64,000 bases of DNA from Sunxiuqinia sp965372405 (GTDB lineage Bacteria > Bacteroidota > Bacteroidia > Bacteroidales > Prolixibacteraceae), in the NCBI GenBank assembly GCA_965372405.1, contig CBDVCE010000009.1, positions 1 through 64,000 on the forward strand, in the 5' to 3' direction. A program made the translations under genes and the position numbers. A model generated the notes under the pieces. That model searched no databases, was not told the DNA's origin, and saw nothing but the letters and a program-made list of their open reading frames with translations. This document shows positions 42,821 through 51,573 of the stretch, in pieces. Positions within the stretch are counted from its first letter, which is position 1, and each line of letters begins with the position of its first letter.

Positions 42821-43939
42821 CTAGCTAGTTTTGCGGTATCTCCAAATTGATAGTCCTAAAAAGACTAGGCCAATAACAATCAATGAAACGAACTCTTCAA
42901 TTAAATCTGTAAAACCAGAGCCTTTCAAAACAACATTACGCATAATCCGCATAAAATAATATACCGGATTCGCCCGATTTAATGTTTGTGCCCAATCTGG
43001 CATGCTGTCAACAGGAGTAAATATTCCTCCCATTAAAATAAAAATGATCATAAAGAAGAAACTGACAAACATGACCTGTTGTTGGGTATCTGCCAATGTG
43101 GAGATAAACAATCCAAGTCCGAGCACGCCAACAAGATATAATGCTCCAAAACCAAAAAGCAATGGTAAACTACCTACAACTGGTAGGTTAAAAGCTAGCT
43201 TGGCAACTAATAATCCAAAAGCCAAATCAAACAAGGCTATTAGCAGAAATGGAACCAACTTGCCAATAATAAACTGATATTTCTTAATTGGAGTCACATT
43301 CAACTGTTCAATTGTACCAATCTCTTTTTCTCTCACCAGGTTCATTCCTGAAAGAAACATACCAATAAGCGTTACCAATAAAGCCAAAATTCCAGGAGCC
43401 ATGTACCATTTATAATCTAATTCAGAATTAAACCAGTAGCTAATTTTAGCATTTATTCTTTGAGGTGAATTAAACTCCGCAAGGCCTTTCCATTCGGCAA
43501 CAACCTGTTTGTTATATGATGAAAGGATTCCTTGCACATACGAAAAAATCAATTGAGCCTTATTGCCATCAATCGCATTTATTAAAAGTTGCAATCCCGC
43601 TTCATCATCCCGCATTAAACTGGATTCAAAGTTATTTGGGATGACCATAATCAGATCTGCATCGTCCTTTTTCAAACTATTCTCAGCCTCATTCAAATCA
43701 AAAGAAGAAGCATGAACCCTGAAAAATGGTGATCCTTCAAAACGTGAAACCAATTCTCTTGAGGTTGCAGACATATCTTTATCAACCAAGAAAATGTCAA
43801 CATTTTTCAAATCATAAGTAGCTGCAAAAACCAAAATCAACATTTGCATCAGTGGCACCATAAAGATCATGGGTAACATGGTCTTATTTCGAAAGATCTG
43901 AATAAATTCTTTTTGTAATATGTATAGAATTGTTCTCAT
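42821..43939 (-). CDS. ABC-2 type transporter permease (YbhR/YbhS-like)
   Basis: Membrane subunit of 372 aa: an N-terminal helix (TMLPMIFMVPLMQMLILVFA), a large periplasmic domain (about 45-170), then five helices with the ABC-2 signature GMNLVREKEIGTIEQLNVTPIKKYQFIIGKL. It is the last gene of the TolC-HlyD-ABC-ABC-permease-permease operon and lies 4 bases from the other permease gene, with which it presumably forms the channel dimer. Cargo unknown; the whole system resembles E. coli YbhGFSR drug export. Confidence 0.9.
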   Translation of the reverse strand: MRTILYILQKEFIQIFRNKTMLPMIFMVPLMQMLILVFAATYDLKNVDIFLVDKDMSATSRELVSRFEGSPFFRVHASSFDLNEAENSLKKDDADLIMVIPNNFESSLMRDDEAGLQLLINAIDGNKAQLIFSYVQGILSSYNKQVVAEWKGLAEFNSPQRINAKISYWFNSELDYKWYMAPGILALLVTLIGMFLSGMNLVREKEIGTIEQLNVTPIKKYQFIIGKLVPFLLIALFDLAFGLLVAKLAFNLPVVGSLPLLFGFGALYLVGVLGLGLFISTLADTQQQVMFVSFFFMIIFILMGGIFTPVDSMPDWAQTLNRANPVYYFMRIMRNVVLKGSGFTDLIEEFVSLIVIGLVFLGLSIWRYRKTS

Positions 43940-43943
43940 GGTT

Positions 43944-45050
43944 TTACTCTAATCTTGTTTTAAACTTTTTCACAGCCACCAGAATAAAGAAACCTGCCAT
44001 TGCAATCAGAATCAATGTTTCTTTCCACACATATAACAAACCGGTTCCCTTTAACATGATGTTTTTAAGAATGACAATAAACCAACGTGGCGGCATAATG
44101 CTTGATAATACTTGTAAAGGGAAAGGCATATTTTCAACCGGAAAAATGAAACCGGATAATAAGATTGTTGGAAGCATCAGTGCAATTAACGAAATGAACA
44201 TTGCAACCATTTGAGTTTTTGCAACCGTGGAGATCATAATTCCTAAACAAAGCGCCATCATTATAAATAGGATGGTTTCAGCCATTAAAAGAACTGTACT
44301 TCCCAGGATAGGAACTCCAAAAACCTGATTCCCAATAAGAATAATAATTACAGCATTAATAATTGACAAGCCCAAATACGGAGCAACTTTTCCTAAGATA
44401 ATATGAACTGGTTTTAAAGGAGATACCAATAATATCTCCATTGTTCCAAGTTCTTTTTCCCTGGTAATTGAAATGGACGTCATCATGGCTGAAATAAGCA
44501 TGAGTATCATCGCCATAATTCCTGGCACAAATAAATAAACTGATTTCATTTCCTCATTATAAAACATTCTTACTTCTGGTTTTATCTGCGTAGGCATTTC
44601 AATTTCACCCATTTTTTTGGTGATATAATCATTCATGATTGCTACGGTGTAGTTAGCAAGTAATTTGCCAAGATTTGGATCAGAAGCATCAGCAATAATC
44701 TGCACATTTGCCATTCCTTCTTTCACTAGCATTCTTTCAAAATTGGGCTCAAAAACGATTACCTCTTTCACCTTCCCCTTTTTAAAGATGGCTTCTATAT
44801 CATTTGTGCTTTCCAGATAACGATCTAACACAAAGTAGCCTGATGATAACAGCTTAGCTGTAATCTCTTGCGTCGCATTGTCTTTCGACTGATCGTAAAT
44901 TGCAATTTTGGCATCCTTAATGTCATTCTTAATTACTGTTCCAAACAACAACAATTGGGCAATGGGAATACCGAACAAAATCAGCATAGTTCGCTTATCC
45001 CTGAATATGTGGTAAAATTCTTTTTTTACAAATCCGAAAAATCGTTTCAC
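43944..45050 (-). CDS. ABC-2 type transporter permease (YbhR/YbhS-like)
   Basis: Membrane subunit of 368 aa, homologous to the next gene: N-terminal helix (RTMLILFGIPIAQLLLFGTVI), periplasmic domain (about 40-170), then the ABC-2 block SISITREKELGTMEILLVSPLKPVHIILGK and further helices. The two permeases would make a heterodimer served by the two ATPases upstream. Between this gene and the ATPase genes lies the IVP cassette; the operon's coding sequences themselves are intact. Confidence 0.9.
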   Translation of the reverse strand: MKRFFGFVKKEFYHIFRDKRTMLILFGIPIAQLLLFGTVIKNDIKDAKIAIYDQSKDNATQEITAKLLSSGYFVLDRYLESTNDIEAIFKKGKVKEVIVFEPNFERMLVKEGMANVQIIADASDPNLGKLLANYTVAIMNDYITKKMGEIEMPTQIKPEVRMFYNEEMKSVYLFVPGIMAMILMLISAMMTSISITREKELGTMEILLVSPLKPVHIILGKVAPYLGLSIINAVIIILIGNQVFGVPILGSTVLLMAETILFIMMALCLGIMISTVAKTQMVAMFISLIALMLPTILLSGFIFPVENMPFPLQVLSSIMPPRWFIVILKNIMLKGTGLLYVWKETLILIAMAGFFILVAVKKFKTRLE

Positions 45051-45054
45051 TGCT

Positions 45055-45478
45055 TAGTTTTTAGTAGTAAGTAAAAAGTAGTAAGAATTATCATTTCAAA
45101 CTTTTTTGAAGTCCACGAATCATCTTTTGAATCTCTATCAAGTTCTCTGATAGATTTAATAACTCATCCTCTGTGATATACCTTAACTCTTTGGAAAGTA
45201 ACAGTTGTGTTTCTAATTCAAAAGATGAGCCAAGTGCAATAGAAAGGAAATACTCAAATTGTTTTGAAGATCCTCGACCTGCACCTTCTGCAATATTTGA
45301 AGGTATTGAAACAGATGCTCTTCGAATCTGTTGAGTCAAGCCATATTGTTCTTCTTTTGGAAAACCTTTAGTCTTTAAGTAAACATCCTTCACTAACATG
45401 AAAGACTTCTGCCAAACTTTCAAATCTTTAAAACTATTCATATAATCAAATTTTCTTACGACTTACTACTAGAAACTA
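45055..45478. mobile_element. IVP cassette bounded by 18-base inverted repeats
   Basis: The four-helix-bundle gene and its short flanks are enclosed by TAGTTTTTAGTAGTAAGT at 45055-45072 and its reverse complement, with one mismatch, at 45461-45478 (17 of 18 match). The left repeat begins 4 bases upstream of the permease start codon and the right repeat overlaps the ATPase stop codon, so the unit fits exactly between two operon genes. No transposase is present; it would be non-autonomous. The element is inferred from structure only. Confidence 0.5.
45091..45441 (-). CDS. Four-helix-bundle protein (23S rRNA intervening-sequence / IVP family)
   Basis: A 116-residue protein with the IVP family pattern: FKDLKVWQKSFMLVKDVYLKT, FPKEEQYGLTQQIRRASVSIPSNIAEGAGRGSSKQFEYFLSIALGS and a C-terminal helix ending MIRGLQKSL. 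The family was first found inside 23S rRNA insertions and is widespread as stand-alone genes in Bacteroidota; its role is unknown. Here it sits within an efflux operon, on the same strand, between inverted repeats. Its insertion may alter expression of the two downstream permeases. Confidence 0.92.
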   Translation of the reverse strand: MNSFKDLKVWQKSFMLVKDVYLKTKGFPKEEQYGLTQQIRRASVSIPSNIAEGAGRGSSKQFEYFLSIALGSSFELETQLLLSKELRYITEDELLNLSENLIEIQKMIRGLQKSLK

Positions 45479-46228
45479 GTTACTTCCTCTCGCCAACTTT
45501 AAAAACACTTCATCCATGCTTTGAGCATTAAATTGTTTCTTAAGATTTTCAGGAGTATCAAGCGCATCAATTCGACCATCAACCATAATTGAAATCCGGT
45601 CGCAATATTCAGCTTCATCCATATAGTGAGTTGTAACAAAAATGGTTTTCCCATCTGCTGCTGCTTCATAAATCAAGTCCCAAAACTGACGCCGGGTAAT
45701 AGGGTCAACCCCACCTGTTGGTTCATCTAAAAATACAATCTGGGGGTCATGCAACATGGCGACAGAGAATGCCAGTTTCTGTCTCCAACCAAGAGGCAAT
45801 GATGATATCAATTTATTCTTTACATCATCCATCTTAAGCTTATTCAACATATCAGTTTCTCGTTCTTTCCTCTTTACCCTCGACAAACCGTAAATACCAC
45901 CATAAAACCTAATATTCTCAGAAACGGTCATATCTTCATACAATGAAAACTTCTGGCTCATATAGCCAATATTCCTTTTCACCTTTTCAGTTTGCTTGTA
46001 AACATCAAAGCCACCAACCGAAATTTCGCCCGATGTTGGACTAGACAGGCCGCAAAGAATCCGCATGGCTGTAGTTTTACCAGCTCCATTTGCTCCAAGG
46101 AAACCAAATATTTCTCCTTTGTATACATCGAATGTGAGGTTCTTATTGGCCTCGAAAGAGCCGAAAATTTTCATCAGATTCTTAACTTCGATTACTTTCT
46201 CTTTTTGTCTGGATTCTATCATTGACAT
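45476..46228 (-). CDS. ABC transporter ATP-binding protein, degenerate signature motif
   Basis: ATPase of 250 aa in the YbhGFSR-like exporter. Walker A (GANGAGKTT), Q-loop region (YMSQKFSLYED), Walker B (IVFLDEPTGG) and switch His (TTHYMDEAE) are intact. The signature, however, reads LPLGWRQ instead of LSGGQ. The companion ATPase has the opposite defect, so the pair should form one consensus and one degenerate ATP site. A separate MSMIESRQ leader precedes the core; the second Met is a possible start. Confidence 0.92.
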   Translation of the reverse strand: MSMIESRQKEKVIEVKNLMKIFGSFEANKNLTFDVYKGEIFGFLGANGAGKTTAMRILCGLSSPTSGEISVGGFDVYKQTEKVKRNIGYMSQKFSLYEDMTVSENIRFYGGIYGLSRVKRKERETDMLNKLKMDDVKNKLISSLPLGWRQKLAFSVAMLHDPQIVFLDEPTGGVDPITRRQFWDLIYEAAADGKTIFVTTHYMDEAEYCDRISIMVDGRIDALDTPENLKKQFNAQSMDEVFLKLARGSN

Positions 46229-46271
46229 GCTCTATTCAATTACTTCGTCTAATCTTATTACTAGTAAGCCG

Positions 46272-47180
46272 CTACTCAACTTCATTCATCAACTCCATAA
46301 AAACGTCTTCAATTCCGGGTTCTATATCGTAAACTTGAAGCTCTTCATGCTTTTTTGTCAGCAGAAATTTTTCCAGCTCAGTAGCTTCAATCTCATCATT
46401 TTTTGAAGTGTAATGCAAATACTGACCAAATGCATAAGCAGTATCTGTTTTCTCAAATGATCTTAAATCATTAATTAGCCGGTACATTTCTTTTGACCGG
46501 ACTGCAAACAACTTTCGGGTATAATTTTCAACAATCTTTGCGGGAGTATCAATTTGCATGATTTGCCCCTTCTGGATCAAAGCCACCCGATCACACAAAC
46601 TGGCCTCATCCATATATGGGGTTGAAACCAAAATTGTAATCCCCATCCCCTGAAGGTTCTTAAGCATCTCCCAAAATTCCTTGCGAGAAACGACATCAAC
46701 TCCAGTTGTTGGTTCATCCAAAACCAAAATCTCAGGTTTATGAATCAATGCACATGACAAAGCCAGTTTTTGTTTCATCCCACCGGAAAGCCTCCCTGCC
46801 AGTCGGGTTCTAAATGGTTCTATCTGACTATAAATATCTTTGATTAAATCATAATTCTCTTTGATAGTTGTACCAAAAACAGTAGCAAAAAAACTTAAAT
46901 TCTCTTCTACACTCAAATCCTGATAAAGAGAAAATTTCCCTGGCATATAACCGACTAGCTGCCTGATCTTTTTGTAGTCTTTCACAATATCAAAATCAGC
47001 CATCGATGCATTTCCAACATCCGGCAATAGCAAAGTCATTAAAATCCGCATCAGGCTTGTTTTTCCAGCACCATCCGGCCCAATCAAACCAAACAATTCC
47101 CCTTTCTTAACTTCAAAAGAAATATCCTTTAAAGCCTCAACCTTATCATATGATTTTGAAATACCCTTAACCTTAATCAT
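46272..47180 (-). CDS. ABC transporter ATP-binding protein, altered H-loop
   Basis: ATPase of 302 aa in the same exporter. Walker A (GPDGAGKTS), signature (LSGGMKQK) and Walker B (ILVLDEPTTG) are normal, but the switch His is replaced by Pro (STPYMDEAS). A C-terminal region of about 80 residues is the usual ABC-2 ATPase extension. The two ATPases correspond to the two halves of the fused E. coli YbhF. Together with the permeases and HlyD protein they should export a drug or amphiphile. Confidence 0.92.
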   Translation of the reverse strand: MIKVKGISKSYDKVEALKDISFEVKKGELFGLIGPDGAGKTSLMRILMTLLLPDVGNASMADFDIVKDYKKIRQLVGYMPGKFSLYQDLSVEENLSFFATVFGTTIKENYDLIKDIYSQIEPFRTRLAGRLSGGMKQKLALSCALIHKPEILVLDEPTTGVDVVSRKEFWEMLKNLQGMGITILVSTPYMDEASLCDRVALIQKGQIMQIDTPAKIVENYTRKLFAVRSKEMYRLINDLRSFEKTDTAYAFGQYLHYTSKNDEIEATELEKFLLTKKHEELQVYDIEPGIEDVFMELMNEVE

Positions 47181-47189
47181 GAAATCGAA

Positions 47190-48077
47190 TTAAAAATTAA
47201 CTTCCCCGGGCATGCCGATCTTCAAGCGTCCATCATTCTTAACACGTACTTTTACAGCATAAACCAGTTTCACACGTTCTTCCTTAGTTTGAATAATTTT
47301 GGGCGTAAACTCAGCTTCAGGAGAAATCCAGGAAATAATACCAGTCAATGATTGATTTTCAGATTCTGATTGATCAACCAAAACCTCAACCTGCTGTCCT
47401 ATTTTCACATGAGGTAATTGGCTTCCACTAACGTAAATCCGTAAATCCAGTTCCGAAATATCTGCCAATTTTACAATCGCTTTTCCGGGAGCTACCAATT
47501 CTCCAATTTCAACATACTTCTCAAGCACAATACCTGCAATTGGACTTTCAATCTGGCAACGATTCAATTGATCTTTAACAATCTCTAACTGTGCATCGAA
47601 CACGTTTAGTTCTTCATTAATTAAAACAAATTGAGTTTTTATACTTTTAAGTTGCTTTTCAATTACACTTACTTTTCCATCCACATCGTCTAATTGCTGC
47701 TGAGTTGCAGCCTTATCGGCAAACATGGACTTCACTCTTTTCTGGGTAATTTGAGCGTTCTTCAATTGCTCTTTCAAAACATCAACCTGCGCATTGATAT
47801 TTACCTTATTGCTTTGCACCGCATTTTTCTGAGCATGTATCTTTTGAACCTGCAAAACCAACTGGGAAGTATCAACAATTCCCAAAATCTCTCCCATTTC
47901 AATATTCTGACCAAGTTCAGTTTCAAATTGAATTAATTTCCCAGCCATTTCAGAAGAAACGATGGTTTCATCAGTTTCAAAGTTTCCGTAAGCATCCGAT
48001 TTTCCATCTCCTGAATTGCAAGATGCAAAAACGATAAAGGCCAATGCAAATAAATATATTGTCTTCATATTAGTCAT
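47190..48077 (-). CDS. HlyD-family membrane fusion protein, lipoprotein
   Basis: Periplasmic adaptor of 295 aa (YbhG-like). Lipoprotein-type signal (LFALAFIVFASC). A lipoyl half (GKLIQFETELGQNIEMGEILGIVDTSQL) leads into a long coiled-coil hairpin (about 75-175), then the second lipoyl half (IESPIAGIVLEKYVEIGELVAPGKAI) and a beta-barrel domain. It links the ABC permeases to the TolC protein encoded just upstream (2-base gap). MKTIYLF three codons in is an equally good start. Confidence 0.9.
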   Translation of the reverse strand: MTNMKTIYLFALAFIVFASCNSGDGKSDAYGNFETDETIVSSEMAGKLIQFETELGQNIEMGEILGIVDTSQLVLQVQKIHAQKNAVQSNKVNINAQVDVLKEQLKNAQITQKRVKSMFADKAATQQQLDDVDGKVSVIEKQLKSIKTQFVLINEELNVFDAQLEIVKDQLNRCQIESPIAGIVLEKYVEIGELVAPGKAIVKLADISELDLRIYVSGSQLPHVKIGQQVEVLVDQSESENQSLTGIISWISPEAEFTPKIIQTKEERVKLVYAVKVRVKNDGRLKIGMPGEVNF

Positions 48078-48079
48078 TT

Positions 48080-49351
48080 TTAATTTCCAAGAATATGTTG
48101 ATAATTGATTTTAGCTTCTTCCAACTGAATTTTATGTGTTTCAAAAGTGATCCGGGTAGCCATCTCGGCATTCAGATCCTGCAAATAATCGGCAATGGTA
48201 ATTGCTCCGTTTTCAAGTTTTGAGGCAGATGATTTCGTAATACGTTCCTGAAGCTCAATAAGCTCACTGTCACTCAAAATTATTTCTTCAAGATTTCTTA
48301 TTTTTCTGATTTCTTTATCCAAACCAATCTCAATAGATTGCTCAAAATGGTCTTGCCTGGTTTGAATTAATTCTTGCTGAAGCGAAATTGACTCTTTATT
48401 TCTCAAGGTTTTTTTCCAATCAAAAACATTCCAGCTAACTCCCACTCCGACCAAATAATATGCGTCAAACTTATTATTTAGCATGTTAAGACCTGGCTTT
48501 CCGTAACCAGCTTGTCCGAATCCAAAAACCTTTGGGTATCTCTTTCTACTTAGCAGCTCAGAATTTGCATGAAGCAAATTACCCTGACTCAGGAAGAGAT
48601 CCATTTCCGGCCGAACAATTTGATCCGATTCAGCAAAATCTCGTTCAGGTAATTCCAAACTATTAAATGTATCAATTTCTTTACCTGTTATTATGGCCAA
48701 AGCTGAATGGACAGTCTCTCGAGAGCTTTTCAACTCAAGTTGTTGCTGCATTAGCCTTAATAATTCTGCATCAATTAAATACAGATCAGACTGCAAAACC
48801 ATTCCATGCTTTACTCCAGACTCTAATAAATCTCCTCTTGCTTTGAGTGTCTCTTTTTTCCGATCCAATATATTCAGGTTCTCCTGAATAAAAAAACTGG
48901 TAAAGAAAAACTGAATTACTTGTTGATTTACTTTGAACAACTCAAACTCAACTGATTGCTGATCACCTTGCTCTTTTGATTTCTCAATCAATTCAACCGC
49001 TTTTGTTACACCTCCATCCCAAATATTTTGTCGAACATCCAAATACATTTTGTATTGATCTTTGCCTACTGATGGGATATTTACATTCGGCAAATCAATG
49101 CCAATACTCGTTACATCAGATTGATATGTAGCTTGTCCATTTATGCTCACATTTGGCAAATAATTGGTTTCAATATTTTGCAACTCCAATTCTGATATCT
49201 TTTTATAGATTTCCTTTTGTTTCAACACTGGATGATACTCCCTAGCCCATTGCCTACATTCTTCTAAAGTCACCGATTCCTGTGCTTTAAGATCTGACAT
49301 TGCAAATACGCATAAAAGAAGGAACACCACCGTTTTCAAAATTTTCCTCAT
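48080..49351 (-). CDS. TolC-family outer membrane protein
   Basis: Outer-membrane channel of 423 aa for the ABC exporter. A signal peptide (MRKILKTVVFLLLCVFAMSDLKA) precedes two OEP repeats (VTLEECRQWAREYHPVLKQ, NVFDWKKTLRNKES). The start at 49351 gives a 4-base ATGA overlap with the TetR gene, which supports both the start choice and co-translation. A longer start 4 codons upstream exists. Confidence 0.9.
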   Translation of the reverse strand: MRKILKTVVFLLLCVFAMSDLKAQESVTLEECRQWAREYHPVLKQKEIYKKISELELQNIETNYLPNVSINGQATYQSDVTSIGIDLPNVNIPSVGKDQYKMYLDVRQNIWDGGVTKAVELIEKSKEQGDQQSVEFELFKVNQQVIQFFFTSFFIQENLNILDRKKETLKARGDLLESGVKHGMVLQSDLYLIDAELLRLMQQQLELKSSRETVHSALAIITGKEIDTFNSLELPERDFAESDQIVRPEMDLFLSQGNLLHANSELLSRKRYPKVFGFGQAGYGKPGLNMLNNKFDAYYLVGVGVSWNVFDWKKTLRNKESISLQQELIQTRQDHFEQSIEIGLDKEIRKIRNLEEIILSDSELIELQERITKSSASKLENGAITIADYLQDLNAEMATRITFETHKIQLEEAKINYQHILGN

Positions 49352-49977
49352 GGCATATAACATTGCGATTTCACTTCAAGTGAGCGAATAACAAACTCTT
49401 TGATGACTGCTTTTCGCTCTTTAAAAAATTTATCGGCAGCATTTTTATCATTATCAAAAGCAGCAAGCTCTATTATGGGTCTGGCTGCAAATGGAAACAC
49501 ACACATCCCAATTACATTTGCGATTAAATGCATAGGATTGATTGCAATTATTTCACCACGCTTGATGGCAACTTCAATTGCACCAAAAACTGGTTTTGGA
49601 CTAAACCCATGCTTAATGATTAGCTTAATAAACAAAGAAGGATCTCTATTAACTTCTTTTAGAACAAAGCCAGGCAGATATGGATGCTTTAACAACACAT
49701 CCAGATAGGTATCTAGAAATTGATCCAACTTAGTGAGAAAATGAACATCAGATGAAACGATACTTGTAATTTTAGGAAATGCCATTTTAATAATTTGCCC
49801 AAAGATGGCATCAAACAACTTTTCTTTGCTCCTAAAATAGTAATGAAGTAAAGCTTTATTTATGCCTGCCTCATCAGCTATTTCCTGCATGCGAGCCCCA
49901 TCCATTCCTTTTTTCACAAAGACTGTACGAGCTGCATTAATAATTTTTTCTTCGGTATTTTCTTTTTTATCAATCAT
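49348..49977 (-). CDS. TetR-family transcriptional regulator
   Basis: Repressor-type regulator of 209 aa: HTH at the N-terminus (AARTVFVKKGMDGARMQEIADEAGINKALLHYYFRSKEKLFDAIF) followed by a helical ligand domain. The ATG at 49977 is preferred because operator-like palindromes lie just upstream (49979-50068) and would otherwise be coding. It heads the exporter operon and overlaps the TolC gene, comparable to E. coli CecR before YbhGFSR. The inducer is unknown. Confidence 0.9.
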   Translation of the reverse strand: MIDKKENTEEKIINAARTVFVKKGMDGARMQEIADEAGINKALLHYYFRSKEKLFDAIFGQIIKMAFPKITSIVSSDVHFLTKLDQFLDTYLDVLLKHPYLPGFVLKEVNRDPSLFIKLIIKHGFSPKPVFGAIEVAIKRGEIIAINPMHLIANVIGMCVFPFAARPIIELAAFDNDKNAADKFFKERKAVIKEFVIRSLEVKSQCYMP

Positions 49978-49978
49978 T

Positions 49979-50068
49979 TTAACTAATTGGTTAAATCGAA
50001 TGGTCAAATCTATTGCATTAATTTTTACTGACCAAATGATTTAACTATTTATTTTAACCATCTGGTTA
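49979..50068. promoter_or_regulatory. Two palindromic sites, likely TetR operators
   Basis: TAACCA-TC-TGGTTA (50055-50068) is a 14-base site with 6-base arms. TTAACTAATTGGTTAA (49979-49994), with 5-base arms, abuts the tetR start codon. Both share the TTAACy..GGTTA wording. Two sites upstream of an autoregulated tetR fit control of the whole exporter operon. Confidence 0.6.
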
Positions 50069-50100
50069 GTCTTGTGATTTAAACACCAATACTAACAACC

Positions 50101-50125
50101 AAAAAAAGCAACCTCAATAGGCTGC
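50101..50125 (-). terminator. Rho-independent terminator after the TonB-like gene
   Basis: On the minus strand the stem GCAGCC/GGTTGC (one G-T pair) around a 6-base loop is followed by seven T. It lies about 110 bases past the TonB-like gene's stop and isolates the TetR operon. The rest of the gap up to 50233 is AT-rich with nothing recognisable. Confidence 0.7.
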
Positions 50126-50233
50126 TCTCAATCAAATATCTCGAATCTATATATTACTCTTCGGAATCCTTATTTTTAGAAGATTGCTCCTTTTTTTTTA
50201 GATTCAAATCTATGTTCAGAATATTTCTCTAAA

Positions 50234-51394
50234 TCACCTTATCACAAAATTGATCGGGACTGTATAACTAACACAAACTCTTTTGCCATCTTTTTCTCCC
50301 GGAATCCAGGGGAGCAAGGTTTTAACAACTCGTTTAGCTTCTTGATCCAATAAAGGATGTACAGCTCTTGCTATCCGTATATTACTTAACGATCCATCTA
50401 CATCTACTATAAAACTTACATAAACCTTGCCCTGGATACCATTCCTCTGAGCAGTACTTGGATATAATATTCGATTTGCAATATCATGTCTTAGTTGTTG
50501 TTCTCCTCCACTATATCTGGGCATTTTATCAGCAGTCATTAAAACATTGTCTGCAGGTTTCTTTTTCTTTTGTGAAAAAACAACCGGAAACAAATAAGCA
50601 AACTCTACATTTTCAGAATCAGATACTGCTGGCATCCATGGAATATCCATTTTACCGCAAGCTTGCAATAAATCATTACTTACTTTAAGATCTCCTGCCT
50701 TTAGCAAATGTGGTTTAGTAATTTTACCGTTCACATCAATTGTTAATGACAGTAGAAACTCTCCAATCAAATCTTCCTCAGTTATATTCTGTGGAAATTC
50801 AATCTTTGCCAATAAATCTTTGTAAAACTGATTACCTCCTTTTGGGTATTGTGGAAGCTGATCTGCCAAATTTTTTGGAATTAGTTCAGTTTCCAGATCA
50901 GGAATATCAGGCTGTGCAATTGTTTTATACATAAAGTTCTTATAAAAATAGCTGGATTTTGATTTTCCATTTTTCGAGTAATACTTACACTCTCCATGAT
51001 ATATAAGAGGAAAGACAGATAAAACTTCACATTCACTTTGGCAAAATTTTTTCTCATATTCCCTGATCACAAAACCCGATTCTGTTGTATCAACAACTTC
51101 AATTTTATTTTTTGACCAAAGCATATCCCTGCGATAAATTTCAATTATATAGAAATTATTTTTCTTTCGGGTAGCGACTTTCGTTATAGGAATAGGCTTC
51201 CACTCATGCCCAAACTTCTGATATTGATTTATTTCTATTTTCTTTTTTGAAATATCAACACGCTCATTTTTTGAATTAGCTCCATGTTCATCTTGCAACA
51301 ACATGCCATCTTTGGCGAAGTAAAAGATGTTATTGTTTTGAGAAACTGCACTAATTGAAACAAACATCAAAACAATCAAAAGAATCTTTCTCAT
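50234..51394 (-). CDS. TonB C-terminal domain protein, exported
   Basis: A 386-residue protein with a signal peptide (MRKILLIVLMFVSISAVS) and no membrane anchor beyond it. The C-terminal ~95 residues form a TonB_C domain (RHDIANRILYPSTAQRNGIQGKVYVSFIVDVDGSLSNIRIARAVHPLLDQEAKRVV). A second, diverged copy lies at about 195-280 (LAKIEFPQ...GEFLLSLTIDVNGKITKPHLLKAG). The N-terminal ~150 residues resemble MORN-like 'toxin-antitoxin YwqK-type' beta repeats only weakly. Function unknown; not a classical TonB energy transducer because the transmembrane anchor and Pro-rich arm are absent. Confidence 0.75.
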   Translation of the reverse strand: MRKILLIVLMFVSISAVSQNNNIFYFAKDGMLLQDEHGANSKNERVDISKKKIEINQYQKFGHEWKPIPITKVATRKKNNFYIIEIYRRDMLWSKNKIEVVDTTESGFVIREYEKKFCQSECEVLSVFPLIYHGECKYYSKNGKSKSSYFYKNFMYKTIAQPDIPDLETELIPKNLADQLPQYPKGGNQFYKDLLAKIEFPQNITEEDLIGEFLLSLTIDVNGKITKPHLLKAGDLKVSNDLLQACGKMDIPWMPAVSDSENVEFAYLFPVVFSQKKKKPADNVLMTADKMPRYSGGEQQLRHDIANRILYPSTAQRNGIQGKVYVSFIVDVDGSLSNIRIARAVHPLLDQEAKRVVKTLLPWIPGEKDGKRVCVSYTVPINFVIR

Positions 51395-51573
51395 ATTCGA
51401 GCTTTTGGGAATTGTTGGAATTATAACTTACAATACGATAATAATGAAAATATGCTTGATATGCAATTATATAAAACAGTCATCTTAATTTTGAATTTGC
51501 TCAAACAACCACAAGTTATGCTTTCCCCAAATAATATTACATTTGCTAAACATCTAACTAAAACTAATACAAC

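Noticed and set aside
42819..42830. Palindrome AACTAGCTAGTT as a terminator
   Set aside because: Short, AT-rich, no T run; it arises where two convergent stop codons meet.
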